NCBI GenBank assembly: GCA_921293015.1 | Contig: OV121097.1 | Span: forward strand, 15,127,924-15,191,923 | Direction of reading: 5' to 3' | Source of the DNA: Phorcus lineatus | Taxonomy: Eukaryota; Mollusca; Gastropoda; Trochida; Trochidae | DNA length: 64,000 nucleotides | In this document: piece after piece, positions 47,001-53,965 of the stretch | Numbering within the stretch: the stretch's first letter is position 1 | Layout: each line of letters opens with the position of its first letter | Translations under genes and position numbers: made by a program | The notes under the pieces: generated by a model | The model's input: the letters and a program-made list of their open reading frames with translations, nothing else | Told to the model about the DNA's origin: nothing | Database searches by the model: none

Positions 47001-50000
47001 AGCTAGTAGCCCCGGGCAAACGCACGCGCTCAGCGCGTGCAGGCGGGGTATCCCCGCTGAAAAATACACTCACACTTAACAGAAATTGTCTTTATTTCCA
47101 ATTTTATAATTCAAGTTATTCGCTTTGTATACATGCAAATTATATATGGAATTGAAGGCAATTTATTCTTCTTTACGAAAAAATAAATCATAACAATCTT
47201 TTGCACTGTAATTAGAAGTTATTACCAACGTAACGTGGGTATAGCTAGTGAATAAAGTCTTTGATAATCGCCTTACCGCGACATTTGTCGCATAATTTCC
47301 ACACGTTTTATTTTGATGCAAATATGGGCAAATTACACATGAAAATGAAGGTATTTATTTCCTCTTTACGTTGATATGAAAATGATAAATATGTACCGCT
47401 TGGTTTGGAATATATATAGTTTGCAAAGATTGTACCCTCAGGTATTTGAAAACAGATTTTGATAATTGCGACATCACTTACCGCTCCTTTATTGTTTCAT
47501 TGTAATTTGCAAATTTTACATAGAATTGAAGACGATCCTTTTCTCTTTATTGTGATATAAAAATGTTGATAATGCGCTCTGCCGTTAAATGGATAGGAAG
47601 TGTAAAAAGCAGTTGAAAAAATCGCTTCTCGGTGAACAAGATATGAATAGAGAAATTGCCTGTTTGTGCGATGCTCGCCGGGTCCTTTCTGATTTTCTTG
47701 TACATACCAATTTCATATGGCAATAAAGATCATCCTTTTCTCTATATTTTGATATATGAAATTGCAAAATTTACCAAAAAGTTTATGTGATATAAAGTGC
47801 GAGAAAATGGTAAAAACGTAAAGAATAAACAAAAGTCACAATTTTGCGGGACTTGCTGTATCTTTATTCTATATTGTGTATATAATTTTTTTATATCAAA
47901 TCGAAGACAATTATTCCTTCTTTATCACGAGGTAATCAATTTCAAAATACGCCTAGATGTTGAGAAGATATGAGCGAAAGAAAGGCACGTGTCAAAATCG
48001 CCGTTCAGTTCACATGATTTAAATCGAGAAATTAGCTTTTTGTGCGGCGCTTGCCGTGTCTTTATTTATTTTTGCGCATGTACACATTTTACATGGAAAG
48101 AAAGACAATCTTTCTCTCTGTCTTATGATATAAAAATTGTCAAAATAAGTTGACCACATCATGTGAAGATTGGTGTGACAAAATGGTGTAAAACAAAAAA
48201 TATGTAAAAATCACCTTTTTTGCGGCACATGCTGTATCTTCATTTCAGGTGGCGTAGTTATGTATTTTATATTGAATTGAAGACAATTTTCTGCTCTTTC
48301 AAAAGATCCAACCGGTATTGTAATACGCCCAAGGGTTCAGAGCATAGGGCGTGCGATAGGAAGGCGTGCATAGGGTCAAAATGCACGCGTCTCAGTAAAC
48401 GATAGCATGCGCGGGTCGGTAAGCTCGTGCGAGAGGGGAGAAAGTGCCCACAGGCTATTAGCACGTGCGGCGGGGAGTGGGGGAAAATTGAGTGATTTTA
48501 ACGCTTATTTTCGGTACCATAAACATTATCAATGTTCTCATAACTTTCGGAGCATGTTCGCGCATTATTTAGAACACCAACGAAACAAAACACGGTTGCT
48601 TAGCGACAGCCGGAACGAAAATACAAGCGTTGAACTGAGACTACTGCTAGGCAATAAATTTCCGGGCTCCGCTACCGAGACCCGCGGTCATAATTAGTTA
48701 GCGTGAGAAAAATAGAGTGTGCTACTCGCATCCCGCTAAGGGGACTTGCGGGCAAAGCTAATTTCATCCCGGAATATTCCGGGACCCGCATCTTAAGGGT
48801 TAAAGATACAACAATTAATTGAGAAAACAAATTATCCTGATTTGGCTATGGGTTAAATAACTTAAATATATGCTTTCCAAATGTTACTCCAAAAGCTTAA
48901 GCAGGGACACCCTTCAAAAGGGTTGAATTTCGAGAATCCCTAATTTTTAGCATGTGACCAATACCAGATTTTTATGCTTTAAAAAGGACTTGCTCAAATG
49001 TAAAAAATGGTTTTCATCCTACAAGTTAAACTCAGATGTCGGTATTGGTAAACAAACAAGCTTGTAATAAATAGCATTAAAGATCAACAAAATTCCATCA
49101 AAGTTTAAAATGTCATCAGAATAAAATATGAAAATATCAAATCAATAAGTTTTGAGAAATTTAAAAAAAAAAAAATATCTCACCTTGTCTGGAGCGAGGC
49201 CTTTCATATCTCTCATCATAATACTGGCCATGACTGTACGGGTCATGCGGATCTCTCGGTCTGTAATGATCCCTTCGACGCCCATAATCCCTGTACGAGT
49301 CAGCCCGACTGGAGGGTCGGTCATAATCATATCTGGGGTCTCGAGAATCCCGGTAATCTCGGTAGCCATATTTGTCCCGGGACCGTCCTTCCCTGTAGTC
49401 ATCATTATCTCTGTAGTCTATCTGGGCATCAAGCTCGTCAAGAGAGTTAATCGAGCGATTATCGTCTTCCTTCCGTCGGGAATCATCCCGATCTGAACCT
49501 CCTTTTGAATCCCTCCTTCGCCCATCTTTAGGTTTTTCAGATTCTCTGCCTTTAGGTTTTTTATCGTTCTTGTCCTTAAGCTTCGTCTCCAGACTAGCCT
49601 GAATTGGAATGACAGGTAATGGGCTCTTGGCTCCAGATTCGGCAGCCGGTGTGGTCGCGGAGAGAACAGGAGCCGCTGGAGCCAGGATTATGTTGGTGGC
49701 CGGAGCATCTACATTGTCCCACAGAGTTGTAGCGGGAGACATACTGTGTTTGGCGCGGTGACCAACAGGATGGAAGGCAGACGTGTGTTTCCGTGGCGAC
49801 ATAGGAGCTGATCTTGATCCTGGACCAACGGGAGGTTTTGAATCTGGACTCTTCTCTTTTGACTCTTGTTTAGGTTTTTCAGGTGTTGAATCTTTATCAA
49901 GTGGCTTTGGTTGCATCTTGTCAGGCAGGACCGCAAACGGTTTTGGTTCAGTTACACTCTCAGATTTCCTTGCACTGTCACTTGGCTCTTTTGGCACAGG

Positions 50001-51662
50001 TGGCTTGAAAGCACTACTGTCAGAATTAGCTATACTACTAGGAGGAGGCCTGGGTATAGAGTCCACTGAAGACGCTGTCTGTACTTCAGGGTTGCTTGGC
50101 TTCTCTGGGCTGAATATCACAGGACTGCCAGCACCTGTGTTATCACCATGGAGAGATGGCAATGACTGGTTGGAGAGGTTACGCCTCACATTCCTCGGAC
50201 TCTTCCTGAAAGGATTTGCTCCTGCAGGAGAGTTGGCAGATGGAGGTCGAGGAGAACCTTCCAGGAGTTGCCCAGGAGGTCCTGCAAGACCAGCAGCAGG
50301 AGCTCCCACAGGAGGTGTAGCAACTCCTGAAGGAGTAGGAGGGCCACTCATGGGCACTGGTTCTGCCTGGGAGACTGATATCTGAGGATTGTCGACAGCT
50401 GGCTCCTGGTTTCCTCCGATATAAAAGTTGACACCTGCTTGGGTTTGAGAGGACTGGTCTGGCACAATCTCCCAGTCATTCAAGTTTCCAGAATGGTGAT
50501 CATCTTCTTCCCTTGTCTGAGGCACAGATGGTATGCTATTATCAGAATTCTGATTCAAGTTCACGTCTGCTGGTGACTGAAGCTGTGGCTGTGATAAGGT
50601 CGGTTCATTCTGTTGGACGCCTTGCATCTGGTTCTGGAAGCCTGAAGATTTCATGTCCAGCTCCTCTAGCGACGCAACTGAGCCCTGGCTTGACAAGTTC
50701 ATGGTCTGCAAACTTGCATTGCTAATGGCTGAGTCAGTCCTCTGGAAACCTGGATCCACATTCAAAAACTGAGGAGCACTTTTGAGTTTGGACTCTACTG
50801 AGTTATCCACCACAAAATCACCATCGTCCTTTCCAAAGAATCCTGCCACTGTTCCACTCTCTGAATTCATGGAATCTTCAGCTGCTTGAGGCGACTCCTG
50901 GCTTGAGGCCGACGGCTGGCTGGAACTTGACTGATCAAAGCTGGAGGATGAAGAGTCATTCAGGCCTGCAGAATGTGATTGGAAAGATGCACTACTCTGA
51001 GAATAATTGCCAGATGTGTCTGGCGAGATCTGATCATAGAACTGTCCCGATGTGTTGCTGTTTGAAAGACTAGAATCTTGATGCTGTTGCTGATGACCCT
51101 GATACTGTTGCTGATGATCCTGATGATGTTGATGTTGCTGTTGAACTGCTGCACTTTGTGACTGATCAACATTGTGCCATTGCCACTGATGCCCATCCCA
51201 ATAAGCCTGAGGCTGTTGATGTTGTTCACCAGCCTGTTGGCCTTGTTGATTCCAGTTCTGATGGGCATTAGGGTCCCAGCCATGTTGTGCATTATTAGGA
51301 TCCCAACCGCCCTGATTCCACTGGTTATAATATTGTTGGTCTCCGGTGCCCTGACCATGAGGCTGTGACTGAACAGCTTCTCCCACATTCTGATTGGTGA
51401 CTGCTTGTTGTTGCTGGGTCAAATCCACTTGTCCTTGACCTTGCATAGTGCCTTGGTAACCTTGGTTATCTCCCCAGTTTCCCCAACTGTTCCAGGAGTT
51501 ACTTGCCCCTGCCTGACTGTTCTGCCCATTAGGAACTTGCTCTGTGCTGTTGGCAGCAGAAGATGCATTAGAAGTTTGTAATTTTGTTGGGTCGTAAAAT
51601 TGCACATTTGCTCCCTGGGGGTTGGGGAAATTTTGTGCTTGCCATGGAGCAGACTGACTCAT
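19968..51662 (-). CDS. SEC16: SEC16, ER exit site scaffold protein: complete coding region, 28 coding exons
   Basis: The product is 1981 residues (5946 nt), and exon phases close without error. SEC16 is a peripheral ER scaffold that binds Sec23, Sec24, Sec13 and Sec31 and marks where COPII vesicles bud. Residues 1-826 (one exon) are disordered, rich in Gln, Asn, Ser and Pro, then Arg/Asp/Tyr-rich. Residues 827-1008 are strongly Tyr-rich. The central conserved domain (about 1010-1458), a helical ACE1-type fold that binds Sec13, shows [65 protein letters not shown] and LHYCE. A Tyr/Gln/Gly repeat region follows (about 1470-1560). The C-terminal region carries [26 protein letters not shown] and [14 protein letters not shown], all typical of SEC16A-like proteins, and ends RRQYPK. 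The start ATG lies one base after an acceptor, so the 5' UTR is split. Identity is firm; whether to call it SEC16A or the pre-duplication single gene is not. Confidence 0.93.
21571..21619 (-). repeat. ~50-bp foldback repeat, copy 1
   Basis: Arms GCAAGGC and GCCTTGC flank a core with CACCAGTCTCATCA. It is in opposite orientation to the copies at 22149, 58673 and 59884. Confidence 0.55.
22000..22111. mobile_element. Palindromic MITE with GGGCCAGTTTCACAAA end
   Basis: The left end GGGCCAGTTTCACAAAACAC and the right end TGCTTTGTGGAACATGCCCC are imperfect inverted repeats. Internal CAATTGATC, CAATCAATTG and GATTGATTG add more dyad symmetry. The ends resemble the CTTTCACAAAGC ends of the elements at 39519 and 44817, so they may be distant relatives. 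Confidence 0.65.
22149..22201 (+). repeat. ~50-bp foldback repeat, copy 2
   Basis: AAGGCTTGAATTAGC, then GTGATCAGGACTGGTGCAAG, then GCCTTGC. It aligns along its whole length with 58673-58722. Confidence 0.65.
22810..22869 (-). CDS. SEC16: SEC16 exon, 20 codons: C-terminal conserved motif
   Basis: Acceptor TTTTTTCCAG, donor GTAATA, phase 0 throughout. Encodes [20 protein letters not shown], which closely matches the [10 protein letters not shown] motif near the C terminus of SEC16A. Confidence 0.92.
22870..25527. other. SEC16 intron with poly-G tract
   Basis: AT-rich intron. Holds a 21-base G homopolymer (23854-23874) and a TTTCACAAAGCTTGC stretch near 24589 that resembles the CTTTCACAAAGC-type MITE ends. 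No exon is supported; a 22-base candidate at 24126-24147 would break the frame. Confidence 0.5.
23854..23874. repeat. G homopolymer, 21 bases
   Basis: Twenty-one consecutive G on the plus strand within a SEC16 intron (C in the pre-mRNA). The length is prone to slippage and sequencing error. Confidence 0.9.
25528..25587 (-). CDS. SEC16: SEC16 exon, 20 codons
   Basis: Acceptor TGTTGTCAACAG, donor GTAAAA, phase 0. Encodes [20 protein letters not shown], Tyr-rich. Confidence 0.85.
25936..26012 (-). CDS. SEC16: SEC16 exon, Pro/Ser/Gln-rich
   Basis: Acceptor GGAATTTCAG, donor GTGAGT. Two bases complete a Val codon, then [20 protein letters not shown] and PPTGD. Low-complexity linker before the C-terminal motif. 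Confidence 0.85.
26703..26846 (-). CDS. SEC16: SEC16 exon with NQYVDVL motif
   Basis: Acceptor GTTTTGTTCCTCAG, donor GTAGGT. Encodes [20 protein letters not shown] and [11 protein letters not shown], followed by a Thr/Ala-rich stretch. (R)xxYVDVL and IPSNLF-like strings are conserved in SEC16A. Confidence 0.9.
27542..27550 (-). CDS. SEC16: Candidate 9-nt microexon of SEC16
   Basis: On the minus strand the nine bases GTGACCTAG lie between ATATACAG and GTATGTGA, both good splice signals. Inclusion between the exons at 28138-28221 and 26703-26846 keeps frame and adds three residues (Gly-Asp-Leu-Gly in place of Gly). Such short signals can occur by chance, so this is only a candidate. Confidence 0.25.
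   Translation of the reverse strand: MT
28138..28221 (-). CDS. SEC16: SEC16 exon, Gly/Pro-rich
   Basis: Acceptor TTTCCACAG, donor GTGAGT. Encodes [20 protein letters not shown] and FSLQKGR, leading into the NQYVDVL exon. Matches the FSLR/K segment that precedes YVDVL in SEC16A. Confidence 0.9.
28559..28661 (-). CDS. SEC16: SEC16 exon with [10 protein letters not shown] motif
   Basis: Acceptor GTGTTGCAG; donor GTGGTA is weaker than usual but keeps phase. Encodes [20 protein letters not shown] and then [18 protein letters not shown] followed by a Trp after seven residues is a hallmark of the SEC16 C-terminal conserved region. Confidence 0.9.
28921..29004 (-). CDS. SEC16: SEC16 exon with [10 protein letters not shown] motif
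   Basis: Acceptor TTTCTTTCCAG, donor GTAAGC, phase 0. Encodes [20 protein letters not shown] and LPKDDKQS. The GWF-x-WF then HLP-x-DD pattern precedes IVWD in known SEC16 proteins. Confidence 0.92.
29933..30118 (-). CDS. SEC16: SEC16 exon, Ser/Thr-rich linker (62 codons)
   Basis: Acceptor TGTCACCCAG, donor GTAAGG, phase 0. Encodes [20 protein letters not shown], two STGSV repeats and NSPKKQQ. Many potential phosphorylation sites; poorly conserved linker. Confidence 0.85.
30715..30941 (-). CDS. SEC16: SEC16 exon, YGQQ / Ser-rich region
   Basis: Acceptor CTTTTCTTTCACAG, donor GTAGGG. Encodes [20 protein letters not shown] then a Ser/Asp-rich part ending [10 protein letters not shown]. Tyr/Gln/Gly-rich at the start. 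Confidence 0.88.
31310..31390 (-). CDS. SEC16: SEC16 exon, Gln-rich
   Basis: Acceptor TTTTGGTTCACAG, donor GTGAGT. Encodes [20 protein letters not shown] and DAGQQT. Continues the Tyr/Gln-rich low-complexity segment. Confidence 0.85.
31912..32248 (-). CDS. SEC16: SEC16 exon, Tyr/Gln/Gly repeats (112 codons)
   Basis: Acceptor TTTGATTCCAG, donor GTGAGT. Starts [17 protein letters not shown]. It then carries about eight copies of a YGQDQ-type motif and a Gln-rich tail ending [12 protein letters not shown]. Prion-like composition just after the central conserved domain. Confidence 0.88.
32723..32830 (-). CDS. SEC16: SEC16 exon, end of central conserved domain
   Basis: Acceptor CATGATCTGTTTCAG, donor GTGAGT, phase 0. 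Encodes [20 protein letters not shown] then [16 protein letters not shown]. Known SEC16 proteins have the same LS-x-R-L-K-x-x-DP and WL-x-QL layout here. Confidence 0.92.
33024..33108 (-). mobile_element. 3' fragment of the SINE found at 63.1 kb
   Basis: Reverse complement of the 63.3-kb SINE tail: an (AGGTG)n run, then AACGCCGCTTTAACAAGTAT and TTCACTTATATCGCGGGCGC. The tRNA-like head is missing, as in a 5'-truncated retrotransposed copy. Confidence 0.7.
33279..33365 (-). CDS. SEC16: SEC16 exon, central domain ALHYCE
   Basis: Acceptor ATTTATTGTGTAG, donor GTAATC, phase 0. Encodes [20 protein letters not shown] then [15 protein letters not shown] is nearly invariant in SEC16. Confidence 0.93.
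33478..33531 (-). CDS. SEC16: SEC16 exon, 18 codons
   Basis: Acceptor with a long T run then CAG; donor GTAATT. Encodes [18 protein letters not shown], matching VYKLLYASRLADYG of the family. Confidence 0.93.
33977..34082 (-). CDS. SEC16: SEC16 exon, central domain
   Basis: Acceptor CCTCCCCACAG, donor GTGTGT. Encodes [20 protein letters not shown] and [15 protein letters not shown]; the FAT-x-EAIQ-x-TEI pattern is conserved. Confidence 0.93.
34418..34529 (-). CDS. SEC16: SEC16 exon, HFCYIMAQ
   Basis: Acceptor GTATTTTCAG, donor GTAAGA. Encodes [20 protein letters not shown] and [24 protein letters not shown] and VLLGSSH are family signatures. Confidence 0.93.
34961..35078 (-). CDS. SEC16: SEC16 exon, WGDWRPHLA
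   Basis: Acceptor CTATAAACAG, donor GTATGT. Encodes [20 protein letters not shown] then [28 protein letters not shown] is the best known SEC16 central-domain motif. Confidence 0.95.
35725..35809 (-). CDS. SEC16: SEC16 exon, [13 protein letters not shown]
   Basis: Acceptor TTACTCCTGCAG, donor GTGAGT. Encodes [20 protein letters not shown] then GRQPAAVT; conserved core of the central domain. Confidence 0.95.
36053..36150 (-). CDS. SEC16: SEC16 exon, [20 protein letters not shown]
   Basis: Acceptor TACTTATAG, donor GTAAAC. Encodes [20 protein letters not shown] and [12 protein letters not shown]; matches the [23 protein letters not shown] block of the family. Confidence 0.95.
36408..36644 (-). 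CDS. SEC16: SEC16 exon, [11 protein letters not shown] to LLLYGRKK (79 codons)
   Basis: Acceptor CTGTTTTCAG, donor GTAAAG, phase 0. Begins [20 protein letters not shown] and ends [11 protein letters not shown]. The middle, with many acidic and Thr residues, is the variable loop of the central domain. Confidence 0.95.
37046..37184 (-). CDS. SEC16: SEC16 exon, start of helical central domain
   Basis: Acceptor TTTGTCTGTAG, donor GTGGGT. Encodes [20 protein letters not shown] then a segment ending [14 protein letters not shown], as in the HK-x-DV and LLW-x(6)-L-x-RQNG pattern of SEC16. Confidence 0.93.
37440..37545 (+). mobile_element. Possible degenerate tRNA-derived SINE fragment
   Basis: TAGCGGTTGAGAGGG resembles an A box and GGTTTGAATCTC a decayed B box. 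Low confidence because spacing and stems are not conserved. Confidence 0.25.
37759..37963 (-). CDS. SEC16: SEC16 exon, entry to the central conserved domain
   Basis: Acceptor TTTTACTCAACAG, donor GTAAGT. Encodes [20 protein letters not shown], then [20 protein letters not shown], then [10 protein letters not shown] and YPGPLS. The G-x-x-G-QL-I-x-V-x-P-N and VEVHSLE strings are conserved in animals. Confidence 0.95.
38061..38475. mobile_element. Mutator-like MITE with 9-bp target duplication
   Basis: The element is 38070-38466 (397 bp), flanked by identical 9-bp GGAACTGCC at 38061-38069 and 38467-38475. The ends are inverted repeats starting AGTCTGATTAAAAT and continuing CGTGTTCCGAGGAATAA. 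Homology resumes farther in with CCTCTCCACAACGGTCTGA. The right arm carries about 25 extra bases including GAGTTCGAATCTC, which resembles a tRNA B box. A 9-bp duplication with long inverted repeats is typical of Mutator-like elements; there is no transposase, so it is non-autonomous. It lies in a SEC16 intron. Confidence 0.88.
38566..38756 (-). CDS. SEC16: SEC16 exon, YGYDNY-type Tyr-rich segment
   Basis: Acceptor TTTTTACCATAG, donor GTAATA. Encodes [20 protein letters not shown], then a run in which nearly every third residue is Tyr, ending YYGHDDRR. Together with the two preceding exons it makes a tyrosine-rich low-complexity region. Confidence 0.9.
39519..39621. mobile_element. Palindromic MITE, CTCCTTCCACAAAGC family, copy 1
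   Basis: CTCCTTCCACAAAGCAACCT at the left, TTTCTGAAAGGAG at the right, with CTAAGGTTAACCTTA inside. Aligns with 44817-44926 over most of its length. Confidence 0.75.
40948..41067 (-). CDS. SEC16: SEC16 exon, [10 protein letters not shown]
   Basis: Acceptor CTAACTTGCAG, donor GTGAGA. Encodes [20 protein letters not shown] then [19 protein letters not shown]. Tyr-rich. Confidence 0.88.
42146..42466. mobile_element. Inverted-repeat MITE, family shared with 52.8 kb
   Basis: About 320 bp in a SEC16 intron. The left arm (CATCCTGCTACATCAGCCTA, then GATCCAGCTCCTTCCATATA) and the right arm (ending TACGCTGATGTATCAGGATG) are reverse complements over roughly 60 bp with few mismatches. The interior CCAGCCAATTAG and GATATCNTTTAG stretches recur in the element at 52805. 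No transposase; the target duplication is unclear. Confidence 0.75.
44817..44926. mobile_element. Palindromic MITE, CTCCTTTCACAAAGC family, copy 2
   Basis: Perfect 15-bp terminal inverted repeat CTCCTTTCACAAAGC / GCTTTGTGAAAGGAG at 44817-44831 and 44912-44926, with internal AACCTTAACTAAGGTT dyads. 110 bp long, in a SEC16 intron. Confidence 0.85.
45030..45159 (-). CDS. SEC16: SEC16 exon, [11 protein letters not shown]
   Basis: Acceptor GTTTTCTTCTAG, donor GTAATT. Encodes [20 protein letters not shown] then [22 protein letters not shown]; about one residue in three is Tyr, with Arg and Asp between them. Confidence 0.9.
45701..45805 (-). CDS. SEC16: SEC16 exon, Arg/Asp/Ser-rich
   Basis: Acceptor ATTCCATTTTCAG, donor GTGAGT. 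Encodes [20 protein letters not shown] and [14 protein letters not shown]. Continues the charged Tyr/Arg region begun at the end of the large exon. Confidence 0.88.
   Translation of the reverse strand: MKTGHLQGQVGKLNLESHMTTTVTATIGKETDAD
45912..46790. repeat. 439-bp tandem duplication, two copies
   Basis: Copy 1 from 45912 and copy 2 from 46351 match with only scattered substitutions and no net indel (offset 439 at both ends). Each begins TTTAACCCTT and ends GGAACGAATTTTACTAAAT. Each unit also holds two copies of GAATTTTCCAGC. Confidence 0.9.
46851..48290. repeat. Decayed tandem repeat of about 180-200 bp
   Basis: The anchor (A)AATTTTACATGGAATTGAAG-like recurs near 46851, 47137, 47330, 47511, 47708, 47884, 48084 and 48262. 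After the first gap the spacings alternate at about 193/181, 197/176 and 200/178. Other shared parts are TCTCTTTATTxTGATATAAAAAT and TGCGGCGCTTGCCGTGTC-like strings. Copies are strongly diverged. Confidence 0.65.
47023..47041. repeat. GC-rich hairpin GCACGCGC / GCGCGTGC
   Basis: Perfect 8-bp arms with a three-base loop, inside the TTAA-flanked element. Confidence 0.7.
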
Positions 51663-51663
51663 T
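49184..51663 (-). CDS. SEC16: SEC16 large first coding exon (826 codons)
   Basis: Acceptor TTTTTTCTTTCAG is followed by one base and ATG (51660-51662); donor GTGAGA. Encodes [10 protein letters not shown] and a long disordered N-terminal part. Residues 1-250 are Gln/Asn/Trp/Gly/Ser-rich. DGDFVVDN lies near 280, and DWEIV at 396-400 fits a WxxV LIR-type motif. Pro/Ser-rich stretches run to about 700, then Lys/Asp/Arg-rich and Arg/Tyr-rich sequence to the exon end. No membrane segment or signal peptide. Plus-strand frames opposite it are antisense shadows. Confidence 0.93.
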
Positions 51664-52804
51664 CTGAAAGAAAAAAGGAAAATGAAAATTTAAAAAATAA
51701 TTAATATGTTAAATTTGTTTTGTTATCTTCTTAGAAAACTTCATCTTTTTAAGGCATTCACGTTTTATCTTTGTTATTACTATGTGACAATTAATCCAAG
51801 TACATTCCTGTCTTTAAGATGTTTCAATTGTTTCACATTTATGCATGCAATAAAATAATTATAACTTCATAACAATAACAAAATTGATTATGCATACTCA
51901 ATAAAAGATCGCAAGGGTCAACCAAGCCGAGGTGCAATGGAAAGTTCTCACCCGGGCCCATAGCCTTAAGAGCCTGTACAGATTGTTCAACTAATTCTTT
52001 GGTTTATTGTATGAATTAATGATAATTTATTACCTTAAATGAGTCCTCATGTCCCAGAAAATGGACTCAAGTCCAGCTAAACCTAAATTGTAGTTAACAG
52101 AAACCCTAGTTGCTGATACAACAGAGTCTGATTGTACCTTTCTTACATGACATTCCTGAGCTTCTACCTGCCCCTTGTATGACAAAATATGATATACATG
52201 ACATTCATCACGAACTGCCTAAATTTAGTAAAGGTTTAAAATGTTCAAAGGTGATGGAGATAAAATGTCATGTTTGGATTTCCACGTAAAGGCTTCAAAG
52301 GAATTAAGTGAGATAAGAAGCACGGCTGAAAAGTTGCATCCTACAGAGATAATAGTCAATATCAAATGATGTAGCACTTAAAAATCAAAACAATTACCCT
52401 CATTACTGGTCATAATTTCAAACCATGGTTAAATTTTAGGAAACCTTGGAGAATTAAATCAAATGACAAAGTGGATAGAAATTAAAAATAAAACATTGAA
52501 ATATAATCAAGAATACAAGAAAATCTGATAGAGGCAAAAAAATGTAACGAGGGTCTGAGGCCATAATCACATGTACCATTTACAGAAATACTAGTTATAT
52601 AACCTTTAAAATTTGATTATATCATACCATATATCTGTTATAGATAACTTTCCACAATTTATTTTTGACTAAGTGACACATGTTATTGTCTGGTTTTGGT
52701 TCAGAACTTTACATCTTATCATATCTTAAAAATTACTATACTTTTCAGCAAAAGTCAGTACTTCTCAAGAAAATGATACCATTTATAGAGTTTGGTATAT
52801 GTAG

Positions 52805-53125
52805 GCATACTGCTACATCAGCATATTTGAATCCACAGAGCCCCTTCAATATCCTGATATCTTTTAGGCCAAAAGCCTTGTGTCGCTAGGTATAAAACCA
52901 GCCAATTAGCAATAGCACCACTACCTGGATGACAAGTCTGTTATAGCTGGAGATATTGCTTCACACTTCTTGTGTAAGGACATTTCAACCACTGAAATCA
53001 CTCGCTAAACATAACCATGAATAACTAGATGTCAGTGGAACAAGTAATCTAGTCTGATGCTCTGAAGGGGCTCAGTGGATTCAAATATGCAGATGAAGCG
53101 TGATGTGTATGTGCAACTTGAAAAC
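52805..53125. mobile_element. Inverted-repeat MITE, second copy of the 42.1-kb family
   Basis: In SEC16 intron 1. The left arm GCATATTTGAATCCACAGAG CCCCTTCA and the right arm TGAAGGGGCTCAGTGGATTC AAATATGC are inverted. The interior GATATCTTTTAGGCCAAAAG and ACCAGCCAATTAG parallel 42206-42265. More diverged outside the arms. Confidence 0.7.
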
Positions 53126-53965
53126 CTCAGTGTACATCTAACAAAAAAATACCACCCTCAAACTATCCCTTTTAGATTATGTTATTACAAGTTTGGCAAT
53201 GATTACAAAATATTGACTCAAACACTTCACAATGCAGAGTGACCTATTTATGATGTAAACATTAAGGCAATATGGTGACAGCCTCTATCAACAAGCTGAC
53301 AGTGATGGATGGCATTGTATAAGGGGAGAACCATGTGTAACTTCCTTGAGAAAACGAATGTAATCAGAATAATGTATCATTCATATACATTACTATTTTG
53401 CTATCACTGAAAACCTAAAGATAATTTTTCCATGAACTCACAAACTATCATTACATAACTCAGAATAACTTTTATAATCATTCAGTGTCCAATGTGATTT
53501 GATCAAATCATTTAATGGCAGGATTAATTGTATGAGTTTTCTTAAATGGTCAATTGTGTTTGAAAAGCAGGATTAGTTTTCATTGTTTTCTTAATGATTA
53601 ACAGGTAATCACCTCATAGAAGTGCATGTCTTAGAATATCCAGGAAACAGACTGACAGTCATGTAAATCATTCAATTTTAAGTAACTGAGTAAACAACAC
53701 GTTTTGTAAACATCTTAGTTTCAAAAAGGTGTGTCAACAACATAAATATGTCAAAACAAATGAAGTATGAAACAGGATTACTCAAGTATCAAAGAATCTT
53801 TAATCATACTAAGCAAAAACAACGGAGTGGATTTAACCTCAAACAAGGATAACAGACACTGATGATGCAAAAATACATAACCAGTACAAACATATGTCAC
53901 CTGAGATTGGATGATGTCTTCAAAACAAACGTACACACCGAAAGGACACCACGTTAGCTACTCAC

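Larger units (their letters stand above)
45913..48803. mobile_element. TTAA-flanked piggyBac-like non-autonomous element (about 2.9 kb)
   Basis: TTAA at 45913-45916 is followed by CCCTTCCGTTGC; the right end reads GACCCGCATCTTAAGGG followed by TTAA at 48800-48803. TTAA duplication with CCCTT...AAGGG ends is the piggyBac pattern. Near the right end is the perfect palindrome CCCGGAATATTCCGGG (48768-48783). The inside holds a 439-bp direct duplication, a decayed tandem array and a GC-richer part at 48330-48780. No transposase frame exists. The assignment is inferred from ends of only 5 bp, so it could also be an assembly of smaller elements. Lies in a SEC16 intron. Confidence 0.5.

Noticed and set aside
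49783-50385. Plus-strand open frame of 200 codons
   Set aside because: Antisense to the large SEC16 exon; Gly/Ser composition mirrors the opposite strand.
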